64,000 nucleotides of DNA from Phycisphaerae bacterium (GTDB taxonomy: Bacteria > Planctomycetota > Phycisphaerae > UBA1845 > UTPLA1): the NCBI GenBank assembly GCA_035275405.1, contig DATEMU010000003.1:992001-1056000 (forward strand), in the 5' to 3' direction. Positions 15,556-24,335 of the stretch are shown piece after piece. A program made the translations under genes and the position numbers. The number at the start of each line of letters is the position of its first letter. Positions within the stretch are counted from its first letter, which is position 1. The notes beneath the pieces are model-generated. The model was given only the letters and a program-made list of their open reading frames with translations, ran no database searches and had not been told where the DNA came from.

Positions 15556-17145
15556 ATGAAACGAATGAACTGGATAGCGCTGTTTATTACCGGCGTCATC
15601 GGGCCCACAGGCCTGCTTTTCGGACAGGGCACTGTTTTCACCTACCAGGGGCAGCTCAAGGACGTCGGCTCGCCTGCCAACGGCCCTTACGACATGATCT
15701 TTCGCGTTTTTGACGCCGACATGGCCGGGACACAATCCGGGGTCGATTACCCCCTCGCCGCCGTGCCGGTCGCGGATGGCCTGTTTACCGTCAATCTCGA
15801 TTTCGGCCCCGCCATCTTCACCGGCGCCCCGCTGTGGCTGGAAATCGAGGTGAATACCGTCGTGCTCGCGCCGCGACAGGCGATCACAGGGACGCCGTAC
15901 GCCCAAAAGGCCGCCTCCGCACAAGCCTGCAATGTCGCGGACTACGCATCCGCCCCGTGGGTGACTTCCGGCGCTGATCTCTATTACAACGACGGCAACG
16001 TCGGAATCGGTACCGCCACACCCACGGCCAAGCTGGAGGTCGTGGGCACCCCCGGTGTCGACGGGATCAAGTTCCCGGATGGCACGCTCCAAACGTCGGC
16101 GACCACCGGCGCTGCCGGTTTTTGGTCGGCGAGTGCTGCGAACATTTTCAGCAACAACGCCGGAACCGTAGGCGTTGGGACCGGCACGCCTGATGCGAAG
16201 CTCCACGTCGCCGGCGGCCCAGTATGGACATCCAACGGATGGACGAAGTCTCTGGCGGTCAACAATGCGGCCGCGATCGAGCTGGGCTACGGCAGCGCGA
16301 CCCGATTCGGCATCGGCTCGTCGTCAAACGGCCTGTATTTCTTTCGTACCGCAACGGAAGCCGTGGCCGACGCGGCACATTACTTCATGTCCGCCGATTC
16401 CGCCGGGCGCATCGCCATGGGTGACATCGTGGGTTCGTTAACCGCAAAGCTGGAGATTTTTGCTACAGGGGACGGAGCTGAACTGCTTCGACTAAATACC
16501 GAGCGCCCGTGGGTGTTCAAACAAGCATACACCGGTTCGGGCGCTGCGCTTCGACTGCAAAACGTCGGCGGCGGGTCGAAAAACTTCGAAATTACCTCCA
16601 TAGGCGGCACAAACGTGGCCACATTTTGGACCAACGACACCGACCCCCGGGTGGGCATTGGGACCACCGCGCCCCAAGCGATGTTGGATGTCAACGGCAC
16701 GACACGCATCAAGGTACTCCAAATCACCGGCGCGGACCTGGCCGAAAAGTTTCCCACCACCGGCGAGAAGGTTGCCCCCGGGACGGTCATGGAAATTGAT
16801 CCCGAGCATTCCGGCCTGCTCCGCACGGCACGCGGCGCCTACAACCAGCGCGTCGCCGGCGTCGTCAGCGGCGCGAACGACTTTCCCGCCGGAGCCATCC
16901 TCGGCCATCTGCCCGGCAACGACGACGCCCCGCCGATCGCGCTCTCCGGTCGCGTCTGGACCTACTGCGACGCCAGCGGCGCCCCCATCGCTCCCGGCGA
17001 CTTGCTGACGACCTCCGCCACACCGGGTCATGCCATGAAAGCCCTCGATCGCGAGCGCTCGCACGGCGCGGTCATCGGCAAGGCGATGTCGGGGCTCGCG
17101 CGCGGCGAGCGCGGTCTGGTGCTCGTACTGGTCAACCTTCAATAG
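15556..17145 (+). CDS. Secreted fibre-like surface protein with 'NVGIGTxxPxAKLxV' repeats
   Basis: 529 aa. Signal peptide at about 1-23. The N-terminal domain (about 25-125: TVFTYQGQLKDVG, YDMIFRVFDAD, LDFGPAIFTG, PRQAITGTPYA) is a beta-rich module common in Planctomycetota and other environmental bacteria. Three copies of the 'VGIGT.TP.AKL.V' motif follow (about 148-162, 204-218, 366-381); this motif is widespread in long secreted or tail-fibre-like proteins. The C-terminus (about 390-529, ending RGLVLVLVNLQ) resembles peptidase-G2-like or trimerisation domains of fibre proteins. Probably a secreted or surface adhesin-like trimer. AGGGAG lies 7 nt upstream of the ATG. It heads a run of three secreted-protein genes on the same strand. 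Confidence 0.72.
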   Translation: MKRMNWIALFITGVIGPTGLLFGQGTVFTYQGQLKDVGSPANGPYDMIFRVFDADMAGTQSGVDYPLAAVPVADGLFTVNLDFGPAIFTGAPLWLEIEVNTVVLAPRQAITGTPYAQKAASAQACNVADYASAPWVTSGADLYYNDGNVGIGTATPTAKLEVVGTPGVDGIKFPDGTLQTSATTGAAGFWSASAANIFSNNAGTVGVGTGTPDAKLHVAGGPVWTSNGWTKSLAVNNAAAIELGYGSATRFGIGSSSNGLYFFRTATEAVADAAHYFMSADSAGRIAMGDIVGSLTAKLEIFATGDGAELLRLNTERPWVFKQAYTGSGAALRLQNVGGGSKNFEITSIGGTNVATFWTNDTDPRVGIGTTAPQAMLDVNGTTRIKVLQITGADLAEKFPTTGEKVAPGTVMEIDPEHSGLLRTARGAYNQRVAGVVSGANDFPAGAILGHLPGNDDAPPIALSGRVWTYCDASGAPIAPGDLLTTSATPGHAMKALDRERSHGAVIGKAMSGLARGERGLVLVLVNLQ

Positions 17146-17178
17146 GCGGATCGTCAACAGGAGATACGGAGCGACATC

Positions 17179-18696
17179 ATGAAAATCACTGAATATACAC
17201 TTGCAACTGCCCTCGTGTTGCTAACCGCCCAGATGGCCTTCGGGCAGGCGTTGCCGAACTCGGCCGCGAAGGAGCAATGGGCCGCGCCCCTTTCGAAGAC
17301 TTCAACGGTCACAGACCCGCTTCCCATCGAGTTGTTTGCCGAGCTGCGGCCGGCTGCAAAGGACTTGTTGAAAGTGGCGGACCTGGAGTTGCTTCAGATC
17401 GCGCCCCGCGATGGAAACGGTGAGAAGTTGGTGGACGTGGCCCTCGACGGGCAGATGCACGCCATACGTCTGACGCCGTACACCATGCGCTCGGAAGATT
17501 TCCAGGTTCTGGTCCCGGACGCCAGCGGCGCCCTCGTTCCAACAGAAATCCCCGATGCCCTTACGTATCGCGGATACTTGACCGCCGAACCACAGAGCCA
17601 GGTCGCCGCCTCGATTATCGATGGGAAGTCCCACATGACGATCCTTCGCGCTGACGGCGAAATTTGGAACGTCCAGCCAATCCAGACCGGCGCTCTTCGA
17701 GCGGGACTGCCGGACGACCTCCACGCCGTCTATAAGGCCCGCGACGTAATCGGCGGAGAAGGGGACTGCGGCGTTGCCGGGCTGCCGGTTCAGATCCCAT
17801 CGCCGAACGGCGGGGGCGAGCCGGCCGTAATTCCCGAGGGCGGCGGTCCTAGAATCGCAAATCGGCGCTGTAGGATCGTGTTTGACACCGATGTCGAATT
17901 CTACCAGGCGAACGGATCATCGATCAGCGCCACGGTCACTGACATCGAGATGATCATGAACCAGGTCGGCCTGATCTACCAGAACCAGGTCGCCATTTCG
18001 TATTACGAGACGGCCGTCATTGTGCGAACGGCCATACCGCAGCCGTATTCGTCCTTTAATGCCGACACGCTTCTCTGCCAGTTCGGAGAAAATTGGAACA
18101 ACAACCTCCCGAGTTTTCCGCGCAACGTGGGTCATCTTTTCACTGGCAAAGACCTGAATGGTACGACCGTGGGGCTGGGCTGGATCGGCGCAATCTGTGC
18201 CGGGAATTTCAATAACTGTAATCCCAGTGGCAGCAGCCTGGCCTACTCCCTGGTGCAATCGCAATTCAGCACGACCCTGGCCTCACGGGTGCAGGACTCA
18301 GCCCACGAACTCGGGCATAACTGGAACGCGTGCCACTGCAACACCGGCGGCAACTGCGGCGGCGGCACGTCCAACCCCAACAACTGCGGGATCATGACGT
18401 CAAACATTTCCGGCCAATCTACGTTCGACGCGGCCGCCATGACTGCCATTACGTCATGGCGAGACAGCGCGAGCTGCCTCGACGCGTGGCAAAACCCCAC
18501 CTATGTCAATTGGTCCTACGTCGGCACATCGACGGGGAGTGTGTTTCAGCCGTGGACAACCGTTGGCTCGGGCGTCTATTCCGCGCTGGTCGGAGGCGAG
18601 ATCGTTGTGCAAGCCGGGAACTACGTTGAGAACCTGACCATCCACAAGCCGCTCACGATTAACGCCATCAATGGAACGGTAAGGATCGGTAACTGA
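17179..18696 (+). CDS. Secreted metzincin (reprolysin-like) zinc metalloprotease
   Basis: 505 aa. Signal peptide at about 1-22 (LVLLTAQMAFGQ). A propeptide-like region precedes the catalytic domain (about 230-440). Zinc site HELGHNWNACH (H376, E377, H380, H386) followed by a Met-turn CGIMTS. In canonical metzincins the eighth residue is Gly (HExxHxxGxxH); here it is Asn. The domain is Cys-rich (CHCNTGGNCGGGTSNPNNC), implying disulfides. The C-terminal about 65 residues (SYVGTSTGSVFQPWTTVGSG to the end, with AGNYVENLTIHKPLTI) form the start of a parallel beta-helix-like module found at the ends of many secreted planctomycete proteins. Follows the fibre-like gene by 33 nt; GGAG before the ATG. 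Confidence 0.82.
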   Translation: MKITEYTLATALVLLTAQMAFGQALPNSAAKEQWAAPLSKTSTVTDPLPIELFAELRPAAKDLLKVADLELLQIAPRDGNGEKLVDVALDGQMHAIRLTPYTMRSEDFQVLVPDASGALVPTEIPDALTYRGYLTAEPQSQVAASIIDGKSHMTILRADGEIWNVQPIQTGALRAGLPDDLHAVYKARDVIGGEGDCGVAGLPVQIPSPNGGGEPAVIPEGGGPRIANRRCRIVFDTDVEFYQANGSSISATVTDIEMIMNQVGLIYQNQVAISYYETAVIVRTAIPQPYSSFNADTLLCQFGENWNNNLPSFPRNVGHLFTGKDLNGTTVGLGWIGAICAGNFNNCNPSGSSLAYSLVQSQFSTTLASRVQDSAHELGHNWNACHCNTGGNCGGGTSNPNNCGIMTSNISGQSTFDAAAMTAITSWRDSASCLDAWQNPTYVNWSYVGTSTGSVFQPWTTVGSGVYSALVGGEIVVQAGNYVENLTIHKPLTINAINGTVRIGN

Positions 18697-18716
18697 TTAC
18701 CGGGAGGTTATGGACG

Positions 18717-19163
18717 ATGTTTCGCATGCGAAGCTCAATCATCACGATCGCCGCGGCTACGGCTTGTCTATTCACAGCGCGGCTAGCGTTCGGACAATTC
18801 GAGATTGACTGGCACAGCATCGACGCCGGCGGGACTACGGCCCCAAACGCCAGCACCGGCGGTTCGTTTGCAGTGGCCGGCACGATCGGCCAGCCCGACG
18901 CCGGTCCCGCGACCGGCCCCATGATCGGCGGGACCTTCGAAGTGCGCGGAGGCTTCTGGCTCGTCCCGCTCGCCTGCCATTGCCCCGGCGACATGAACGG
19001 CGACAACACCAAGGATGGTCTCGACGTACAGAAACTCGTCGCCTGCCTGACGGCGAGTGGCGGCTGTACTTGCGCCGACGTGGATGCCGTCAGCGGCGTG
19101 ACCCTCGACGACGTGACGGTCTTCGTCGACGACCTATTGACGGGCGGCGTGTGCCCCAAGTAA
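18717..19163 (+). CDS. Small secreted protein with dockerin/EF-hand-like C-terminus
   Basis: 148 aa. Signal peptide at about 1-22 (ending LAFGQ). The middle (25-85) has the FEIDWHSIDAGGT...FAVAGTIGQPDAG pattern common in Planctomycetota and Verrucomicrobiota secreted proteins. The C-terminus (about 87-145) reads PGDMNGDNTKDGLDVQKLV, then DVDAVSGVTLDDVTVFVDDLL: two Asp-rich calcium loops of dockerin/EF-hand type. GGGAGG precedes the ATG. It comes 20 nt after the protease gene, so cotranscription is likely and the three products may work together outside the cell. Confidence 0.75.
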   Translation: MFRMRSSIITIAAATACLFTARLAFGQFEIDWHSIDAGGTTAPNASTGGSFAVAGTIGQPDAGPATGPMIGGTFEVRGGFWLVPLACHCPGDMNGDNTKDGLDVQKLVACLTASGGCTCADVDAVSGVTLDDVTVFVDDLLTGGVCPK

Positions 19164-19175
19164 AGCGTACGCCGG

Positions 19176-19922
19176 CTAGCGGCCATGTCGCTTGACGAAC
19201 GCCGCATAGTCCTCCGGCGTGTCGATCCCTATGGTGGCCTGATTGACTAAACCGACAGCAAGCGGATAGCCGTTTTCCAGCACACGAAGCTGTTCGAGCT
19301 TTTCGTCTAGTTCGAGCGGCGTAGGCGGCAACGTCGCGAGCTTGAGAAGAAACTCGCGGCGGTAGGCGTAGATCCCCAAGTGCAGCAGCCATCGGTGCGG
19401 CTCCGTCGGGCGACCTCCCGTGTCGCGGGGAAAGGGAATCAGGGCGCGGGAAAAATACAACGCCCGGCCACGAGCATCGCATACAACTTTCACCGCGTTT
19501 GGATCGCTCGGGTCGGTGTCCTTCGGAAAAGGGCACGCCAGGGTGCCGATAGGAATGTCCTTGTCGGCGGCCATCAAGTCCACGAGTTGGTCGATGTACG
19601 CGGGGTCAATTTCTGGTTCGTCGCCCTGCACATTGACAATCACGTCGGCAGTCAGCCCGGCCGCCACTTCGGCCACGCGATCCGACCCGCTGGGGTGATC
19701 GGCCCGCGTCATCACGGCTTTCCCGCCGAATGACCGCACCGCATCCGCAATCCGCGGGTCATCGGCGGCGACGATCACATCGCCGAGTCGCGCCGCCCGG
19801 CGGGCCTGTTCATAAACATGCTGGATCAGGTACTTCCCCGTCTCCTTGGCGAGCAGTTTTCCGGGGAACCGGCTGGAGGCATAGCGGGCAGGAATGATCG
19901 CAACCGCCTTCACGGTAGGCAA
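19176..19922 (-). CDS. kdsB: 3-deoxy-manno-octulosonate cytidylyltransferase (CMP-KDO synthetase)
   Basis: 248 aa, the usual length. It activates KDO with CTP to CMP-KDO for lipid A inner-core synthesis, implying an LPS-type outer membrane. Seen: IPARYASSRFPGKLL at the N-terminus (substrate loop), NVQGDEPEI (metal and CTP site), HLGIYAYRREFL, and TPLELDEKLEQLRVLENG near the C-terminus, ending in IGIDTPEDYAAF. TTG 19922 with GAGGA just upstream is the likely start; a GTG 9 nt further in is the alternative. The frame stays open far upstream, but that stretch antisenses the glutathione peroxidase gene and is not coding. Divergent from the peroxidase gene. Confidence 0.94.
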   Translation of the reverse strand: MPTVKAVAIIPARYASSRFPGKLLAKETGKYLIQHVYEQARRAARLGDVIVAADDPRIADAVRSFGGKAVMTRADHPSGSDRVAEVAAGLTADVIVNVQGDEPEIDPAYIDQLVDLMAADKDIPIGTLACPFPKDTDPSDPNAVKVVCDARGRALYFSRALIPFPRDTGGRPTEPHRWLLHLGIYAYRREFLLKLATLPPTPLELDEKLEQLRVLENGYPLAVGLVNQATIGIDTPEDYAAFVKRHGR

Positions 19923-20060
19923 CGTATCCTCGCCATTATGCGATGTCAAAGCGGGCGGTCGAGCCAGGAGGGGCGGCGCAGACGTTTTCGGCGCTCCCGC
20001 TATAATGGCGGGCGGCGGGTCATCGAGCGTGCCGAGCCTGGGAAACATCGGAGGCGAATT

Positions 20061-20762
20061 ATGTCCGCAAGATCGTTGTTCAAAATGCCCGTCGCGAGTT
20101 TTTGCGCTATCGCGGCCGTCATGCTGGTATCCGAGGTCACCTGGAGCTACCCGCCCAGCGGTCACATGAGGAAAAAGCCCAAGGCCAAGCCGGCGAAGAA
20201 AGGAAGCCTTCACGACATGCCCGCATTGAGCTTCAAAATGAAGGACATTGACGGCAAGGAGCAAGACCTCCGGCAATACTACGGCAAGGTCGTGTTGATG
20301 GTGAACACGGCTTCGAAATGCGGCTACACGCCGCAATACAAGGGGCTGGAAGAAATCTACGAGAAGTACAAGGATGAGGGTTTGGTCGTTCTCGCCTTTC
20401 CGGCCAACGAATTCGGCAAACAGGAGCCCGGCAGCGATTCGCAGATCAAGGACTTTTGCACCACGAAGTACGACGTGACGTTTCCGATCTTCAGCAAAGT
20501 GAAGGTCAAAGGTGACGGTCTATGCGCTCTTTACAAGTATCTCACGGCCACCGACGCCGGCCACAAGTTCGGCGGCGAGATTACCTGGAACTTCAACAAG
20601 TTCCTCGTCAACCGCAAGGGCGAATTGATCGGCCGGTTCGACACGAAAAAGGCTCCTGAAAAAGGCGAGGTCCTGGCCGCCATTGAAAAAGCCCTGGCCG
20701 AACCCGCGCCGGAAGATGCCGCCGGTGCGGAGAAGAAGCCGGCCAAGCCGAAGAAGAAGTAA
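20061..20762 (+). CDS. Glutathione peroxidase-family thiol peroxidase, exported
   Basis: 233 aa. It starts at ATG 20061 with GGAGG 6 nt upstream. The N-terminal hydrophobic segment (about 9-29) is a signal or anchor, followed by a Lys/Pro-rich spacer (36-48). The GPx domain has the full catalytic set: C87 in NTASKCGYTP, Q121 in FPANEFGKQEPG, W176 and N177 in WNFNKFLV. The catalytic residue is Cys, not selenocysteine. C133 (KDFCTTKYDVTFPIF) sits in the region of the resolving Cys, suggesting a thioredoxin-dependent 2-Cys mechanism. It detoxifies hydroperoxides in the periplasm or at the membrane. The tail is Lys/Pro/Ala-rich. metF follows after 13 nt. Confidence 0.9.
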   Translation: MSARSLFKMPVASFCAIAAVMLVSEVTWSYPPSGHMRKKPKAKPAKKGSLHDMPALSFKMKDIDGKEQDLRQYYGKVVLMVNTASKCGYTPQYKGLEEIYEKYKDEGLVVLAFPANEFGKQEPGSDSQIKDFCTTKYDVTFPIFSKVKVKGDGLCALYKYLTATDAGHKFGGEITWNFNKFLVNRKGELIGRFDTKKAPEKGEVLAAIEKALAEPAPEDAAGAEKKPAKPKKK

Positions 20763-20775
20763 GCTGCCCTGACGC

Positions 20776-21684
20776 ATGAGAATCCGCGAACTGCTTTCCA
20801 CCGGCCGACCCTGCTTTTCCTTCGAGTTCTTTCCCCCCAAGACCGACGGGGGATTGGAACAGCTCCGCGCCTCCGTTCGCGCCCTTCGCGATCTGAAACC
20901 GACGTTTGTTTCGGTCACCTATGGGGCAGGGGGGAGCACCCGCGATCGCACGATCGACCTCGTCGCCGAGATTCAGCGGCACTATGGGATTGAGGCGATG
21001 GCGCACCTGACCTGCGTCGGGGCGTCGCGCGACGAGATCGCGGCCGTGCTCGATCGCCTGCGGGCCGCGCATGTGGACAACGTCCTGGCGCTTCGCGGGG
21101 ACCCACCCAAGGGGCAGGAGAAATTCGAGCAGGCCCCCGGCGGATTTCGCTACGGCAGCGAACTGGCGGCGTTCATCAGGTCCGCGCATCCGTTTTGCCT
21201 GGGCGGCGCCTGTTACCCCGAGGGGCACGTCGAATGTCTCGCGCCCAATGGCTCGCGCGATCTGGGCCGCGATCTGGAGAATCTGCAACGGAAAGTCGAC
21301 GCCGGCGTCGAGTTCCTGATTACCCAGCTCTTTTTCGACAATCAGGCCTACTTCGATTTCGTCGCCCGGGCCCGCGCCGCGGGCATCGGCGTGCCGATCA
21401 TCCCCGGAATCATGCCGATCACCAACGTTGAACAAGTGCGGCGGTTTACGCAAATGTGCGGCGCCTCCATTCCGCCGACGCTGCTGGCCGAACTCGATCG
21501 CCTCAAGGACAACGACGACGCGGTATTGTCGCAGGGTGTGGCCTATGCCACCGCGCAGTGTCTCGACCTCTTGCAGCGCGGCGCGCCGGGCATTCACTTC
21601 TATACGCTCAACAAGTCCTCGGCGACCCGGACGATCCTGACCGCCTTGCGCACCATCTGGCCCCCGGCCGCACGGCCGGCGTGA
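20776..21684 (+). CDS. metF: 5,10-methylenetetrahydrofolate reductase
   Basis: 302 aa, the usual bacterial length. FAD enzyme that makes 5-methyl-THF for methionine synthesis. Seen: FSFEFFPPKT (E17 is the catalytic Glu), SVTYGAGGSTRDRTI, HLTCVGASRDEI, DNVLALRGDPP and QLFFDNQAYFDFV, then PIIPGIMPI. It starts 13 nt after the peroxidase gene on the same strand, so it is likely in one transcript with it. A perfect 7-bp GC hairpin sits in its last codons (21664-21679). Confidence 0.97.
   Translation: MRIRELLSTGRPCFSFEFFPPKTDGGLEQLRASVRALRDLKPTFVSVTYGAGGSTRDRTIDLVAEIQRHYGIEAMAHLTCVGASRDEIAAVLDRLRAAHVDNVLALRGDPPKGQEKFEQAPGGFRYGSELAAFIRSAHPFCLGGACYPEGHVECLAPNGSRDLGRDLENLQRKVDAGVEFLITQLFFDNQAYFDFVARARAAGIGVPIIPGIMPITNVEQVRRFTQMCGASIPPTLLAELDRLKDNDDAVLSQGVAYATAQCLDLLQRGAPGIHFYTLNKSSATRTILTALRTIWPPAARPA
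21664..21679. repeat. GC-rich perfect hairpin at the end of metF
   Basis: CCGGCCG-CA-CGGCCGG, a perfect 7-bp inverted repeat overlapping the last metF codons. Same style as the hairpins at 1255-1276, 29537-29555 and 57987-58002; no T-tract. Confidence 0.5.
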
Positions 21685-21714
21685 GAAGTAGTCCGTGTGT
21701 TCGCGTGCGGTTCC

Positions 21715-23388
21715 ATGACGGACGCTTTTAACCAGCAACCGCGACCACATCAATCATCACAAGCGGACCTCCAGCAGCGCGCGGCGACTGTGCCCACGGC
21801 GAGGAAGCGCGCGAACCTCGTCTATTGCGCAGTGCTGGTTGGGGTCGCGTTCGCCGTGTCCTACAACGGCGATATCGACGGGCCGCTGGACCTGTACCAC
21901 GAGGGAGACCGCGTCGCGCACTACGACACCGTCAAGGCCGGGGGATTACCTTTTCGTGATTACTTCGTACAGCACGGGCTCGGGGAAGACGTCCTCAAGC
22001 CGCTGACGGCCTTCAAGCTATGGGGAGAGTCGATCGCATCGCTACGCCGACTGGGACAGAACACTTTCGTGTATCGAGGATATCTGCCGGCGCTCGGCGC
22101 GGCGGGGGTCGTGTTCGCAGGTTGCGTCCTGTTGGGCGGTGGTTGGCCGGCAGCCGTGCCGTTCGCATTGGTTGTCGCGGGCCTGTACGAGGTGAGTGAG
22201 CGGCCGATGCTGGGGTTCATGGCCGTCGCAGCGCTGGGAGCCTATCTCGGCAGTGGCCGACGGTTCTGGCTCTTTCTTGCTGGATGTGCGACCGGGCTTG
22301 CGGCGCTCTACAGCCTCGAAGTAGGTCTGTCGACTGGCGCGGCAGCCACGCTTTGGTTGTTGACGGATCGGTATGTGGGCTCCGGTCGCTGGAAGCCGCG
22401 AATCATCGCCCTGGCCATATTTCTTGCGGGACTCGGCGTCATCCTCGCGCCGATGCTCATCTGGTGCCAAGGAAAGGGCATCATCCCCGACCTCCTGGGC
22501 AACCTCTCACTGCAGTTGTTCAGGCGAGGCGAATTGTGGGACGCGGAGTATCCGCTGCCTGCGTGGCGCGCGAGCGAATCCTTCATCGACAATCTGCACG
22601 TTTCGATCGGCGTCATTTCGCTTTTCTATTTGATTCCGTTGACCTATGGTCTGGGCATCGTCCTGGGGCTGGTCGCGCGCGGCCGGACGTCCTCAAAGAT
22701 AAAGTCCGCGACGTTGTTGTGCGCCCTTTTCGGCGCCTGCCTCTGGGCCAGCGTGATCGGGCGGCCGGACTTGTGGCACCTCGCCTATGCGATCGGCCCC
22801 TTTTTCCTTTTGGTGCCCCGCCTCGTGGGAATGGTCCGCGAGCGAGGGGCGGATCTGAAACGGTCACGCGTCCTGGTGTATTTTCTGCTTGCGCTCCCCT
22901 GCGTCTTCGTTTTCGAGTTTGGCGAAGGCGGAAGTCTTGGACGACGGTTCGCGGGCCACGAAAGCATGATCCTGCCGTCGCATCTGCGGAAGGATGATCG
23001 CGAACTCGTGGAATCGACCCTCCCACGGCTAAACGGGCTGCGCATTCCCGCCGATCAGGCGGCGACGCTCGAGGCGCTGGTGCATTACATTCAAGCTCAC
23101 TCCAGCGCGGAGGACCCGATACTCGACTTGAGCGATCAGGGAATGATCTACTTTCTCTCCGAGCGCCGCTGCCCGTCGCGGTTTCACTTTCTGTCCCATT
23201 GCAGCAGTCCGTCCCTGAAGCAGGAAATGCTCGACGAGGTCCGCGCCGCCGATCGACTTCCTCGGCTCGTTATCCTCCCCGGTCCGAACCCGCCGCAGGA
23301 AGACGTCATCGGCGACTTCCTGCGCGCCAACTACGTACGAGCGATACAAATCGGCCCGTACCAGGTCCTCCGGCTCGCGGTCCCTTGA
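21715..23388 (+). CDS. Polytopic membrane protein, possible GT-C-like glycosyltransferase
   Basis: About 557 aa from ATG 21715; a GTG at 21697 is possible. A hydrophilic N-tail (about 30 aa) precedes 8-10 transmembrane helices (about 35-390). After helix 1 comes a loop with DGPLDLYHEGDRVAHYDTVKAGGLPFRDYFVQHG: the acidic and 'G..PYRDY...HG' pattern is typical of GT-C fold sugar transferases and ArnT-like or DUF2029-like proteins that use lipid-linked donors. The last roughly 150 residues are soluble, probably periplasmic (LEALVHYIQAHSSAEDPILDLSDQ and after). The function is inferred only from this topology. It is followed by rfbD, so a role in surface polysaccharide is possible. Confidence 0.62.
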   Translation: MTDAFNQQPRPHQSSQADLQQRAATVPTARKRANLVYCAVLVGVAFAVSYNGDIDGPLDLYHEGDRVAHYDTVKAGGLPFRDYFVQHGLGEDVLKPLTAFKLWGESIASLRRLGQNTFVYRGYLPALGAAGVVFAGCVLLGGGWPAAVPFALVVAGLYEVSERPMLGFMAVAALGAYLGSGRRFWLFLAGCATGLAALYSLEVGLSTGAAATLWLLTDRYVGSGRWKPRIIALAIFLAGLGVILAPMLIWCQGKGIIPDLLGNLSLQLFRRGELWDAEYPLPAWRASESFIDNLHVSIGVISLFYLIPLTYGLGIVLGLVARGRTSSKIKSATLLCALFGACLWASVIGRPDLWHLAYAIGPFFLLVPRLVGMVRERGADLKRSRVLVYFLLALPCVFVFEFGEGGSLGRRFAGHESMILPSHLRKDDRELVESTLPRLNGLRIPADQAATLEALVHYIQAHSSAEDPILDLSDQGMIYFLSERRCPSRFHFLSHCSSPSLKQEMLDEVRAADRLPRLVILPGPNPPQEDVIGDFLRANYVRAIQIGPYQVLRLAVP

Positions 23389-23462
23389 GGCGGCACTGGC
23401 CGCGCGGGTAGGATCGGCGCCGCGATACAGATATCAGCGCAGTGCGCGTAGAGGAATGGACT

Positions 23463-24335
23463 GTGCAGGAACCCAGAAAGCGGGTCATCATCACCGGGGC
23501 CGGCGGGCTGCTGGGCACACGCGTGAATGGCGCGTTTCGTGCGAATGGCGATTGGGATGTTCACGCGCTAAGCCATGCGGACCTCGATATCACTCAGGAG
23601 GATCAGGTCGCCCGGGTATTCGCAGAGGTACGCCCGGATCTCGTCGTCCACTGCGCCGCCTATACGCGGGTCGATGATTGCGAATCGCATCGCGCATTGG
23701 CCGACGCTGTCAACGGCGAGGGCGCAGGGATTGTCGCCCGCAAGGCCGCCCTGTCAGGCGCGAGATTGATCCATTTTTCCACGGACTATGTCTTCGAAGG
23801 CGATGCTCGCCGACCCTACCGGGAGGAGGATCCACCGGGCGATCCCGAAAAACTCTCTGCCTACGGCCGCTCAAAATTGCTCGGCGAAGAGCGCGTCCGG
23901 GCCGCTTGTCCCGACGCTCTGATCGTGCGGACTGCATGGGTCTATGGGCCGGACGGCGCTTGTTTTCCAAGGACCATTTTGAAAGCGGCTCGCGAAAAAC
24001 CCGAACTCCGCGTGGTGAACGATCAGACCGGAACGCCGACCTATGCGATGGATCTGGCTCAGGCCATCCTCCGGCTGGCGGAGACTGACGCGCGGGGAAT
24101 CGTCCACGTAACGAACACGGGGCAATGTACGTGGTATGAATTTGCGTGCGAGCTCGTGCGGTTGGCGGGACTCAACGTCCGCGTGATTCCTGTGACGACG
24201 GAAGAGTTCCCGCGGCCGGCCCGGAGGCCGAAATACTCGGTCCTCGATAATTCGCGTCATGTGCAACTGACCGGCGCGCCGATGCGATCGTGGCGCGAGG
24301 CAGCGGCCGATTACGTCCGCGACTTCGAGCGCTAA
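23463..24335 (+). CDS. rfbD: dTDP-4-dehydrorhamnose reductase family protein
   Basis: 290 aa from GTG 23463 with GAGG 8 nt upstream. The last step of dTDP-L-rhamnose synthesis reduces the 4-keto group with NAD(P)H. Seen: GAGGLLGTRV (Rossmann loop, about residues 11-20), DLVVHCAAYTRVDDCE, IHFSTDYVFEGD, the YGRSKLLGE active-site motif (Tyr-xxx-Lys), RTAWVYG, and VNDQTGTPTYAMDLA, all family hallmarks. No rfbA, rfbB or rfbC is adjacent. The last 4 nt overlap the convergent lipoprotein gene, so the two stop codons interlock. Confidence 0.9.
   Translation: MQEPRKRVIITGAGGLLGTRVNGAFRANGDWDVHALSHADLDITQEDQVARVFAEVRPDLVVHCAAYTRVDDCESHRALADAVNGEGAGIVARKAALSGARLIHFSTDYVFEGDARRPYREEDPPGDPEKLSAYGRSKLLGEERVRAACPDALIVRTAWVYGPDGACFPRTILKAAREKPELRVVNDQTGTPTYAMDLAQAILRLAETDARGIVHVTNTGQCTWYEFACELVRLAGLNVRVIPVTTEEFPRPARRPKYSVLDNSRHVQLTGAPMRSWREAAADYVRDFER

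Noticed and set aside
15556-17145. Phage tail-fibre or prophage remnant
   Set aside because: The repeats resemble tail fibres, but there are no other phage genes, the protein has a signal peptide, and its neighbours are secreted proteins.
19923-20336. N-terminal extension of KdsB by about 138 residues
   Set aside because: Opposite the glutathione peroxidase gene; the normal KdsB start is at about 19922.
20061-20762. Selenocysteine in the glutathione peroxidase
   Set aside because: The catalytic position is an ordinary Cys codon and no in-frame TGA occurs.
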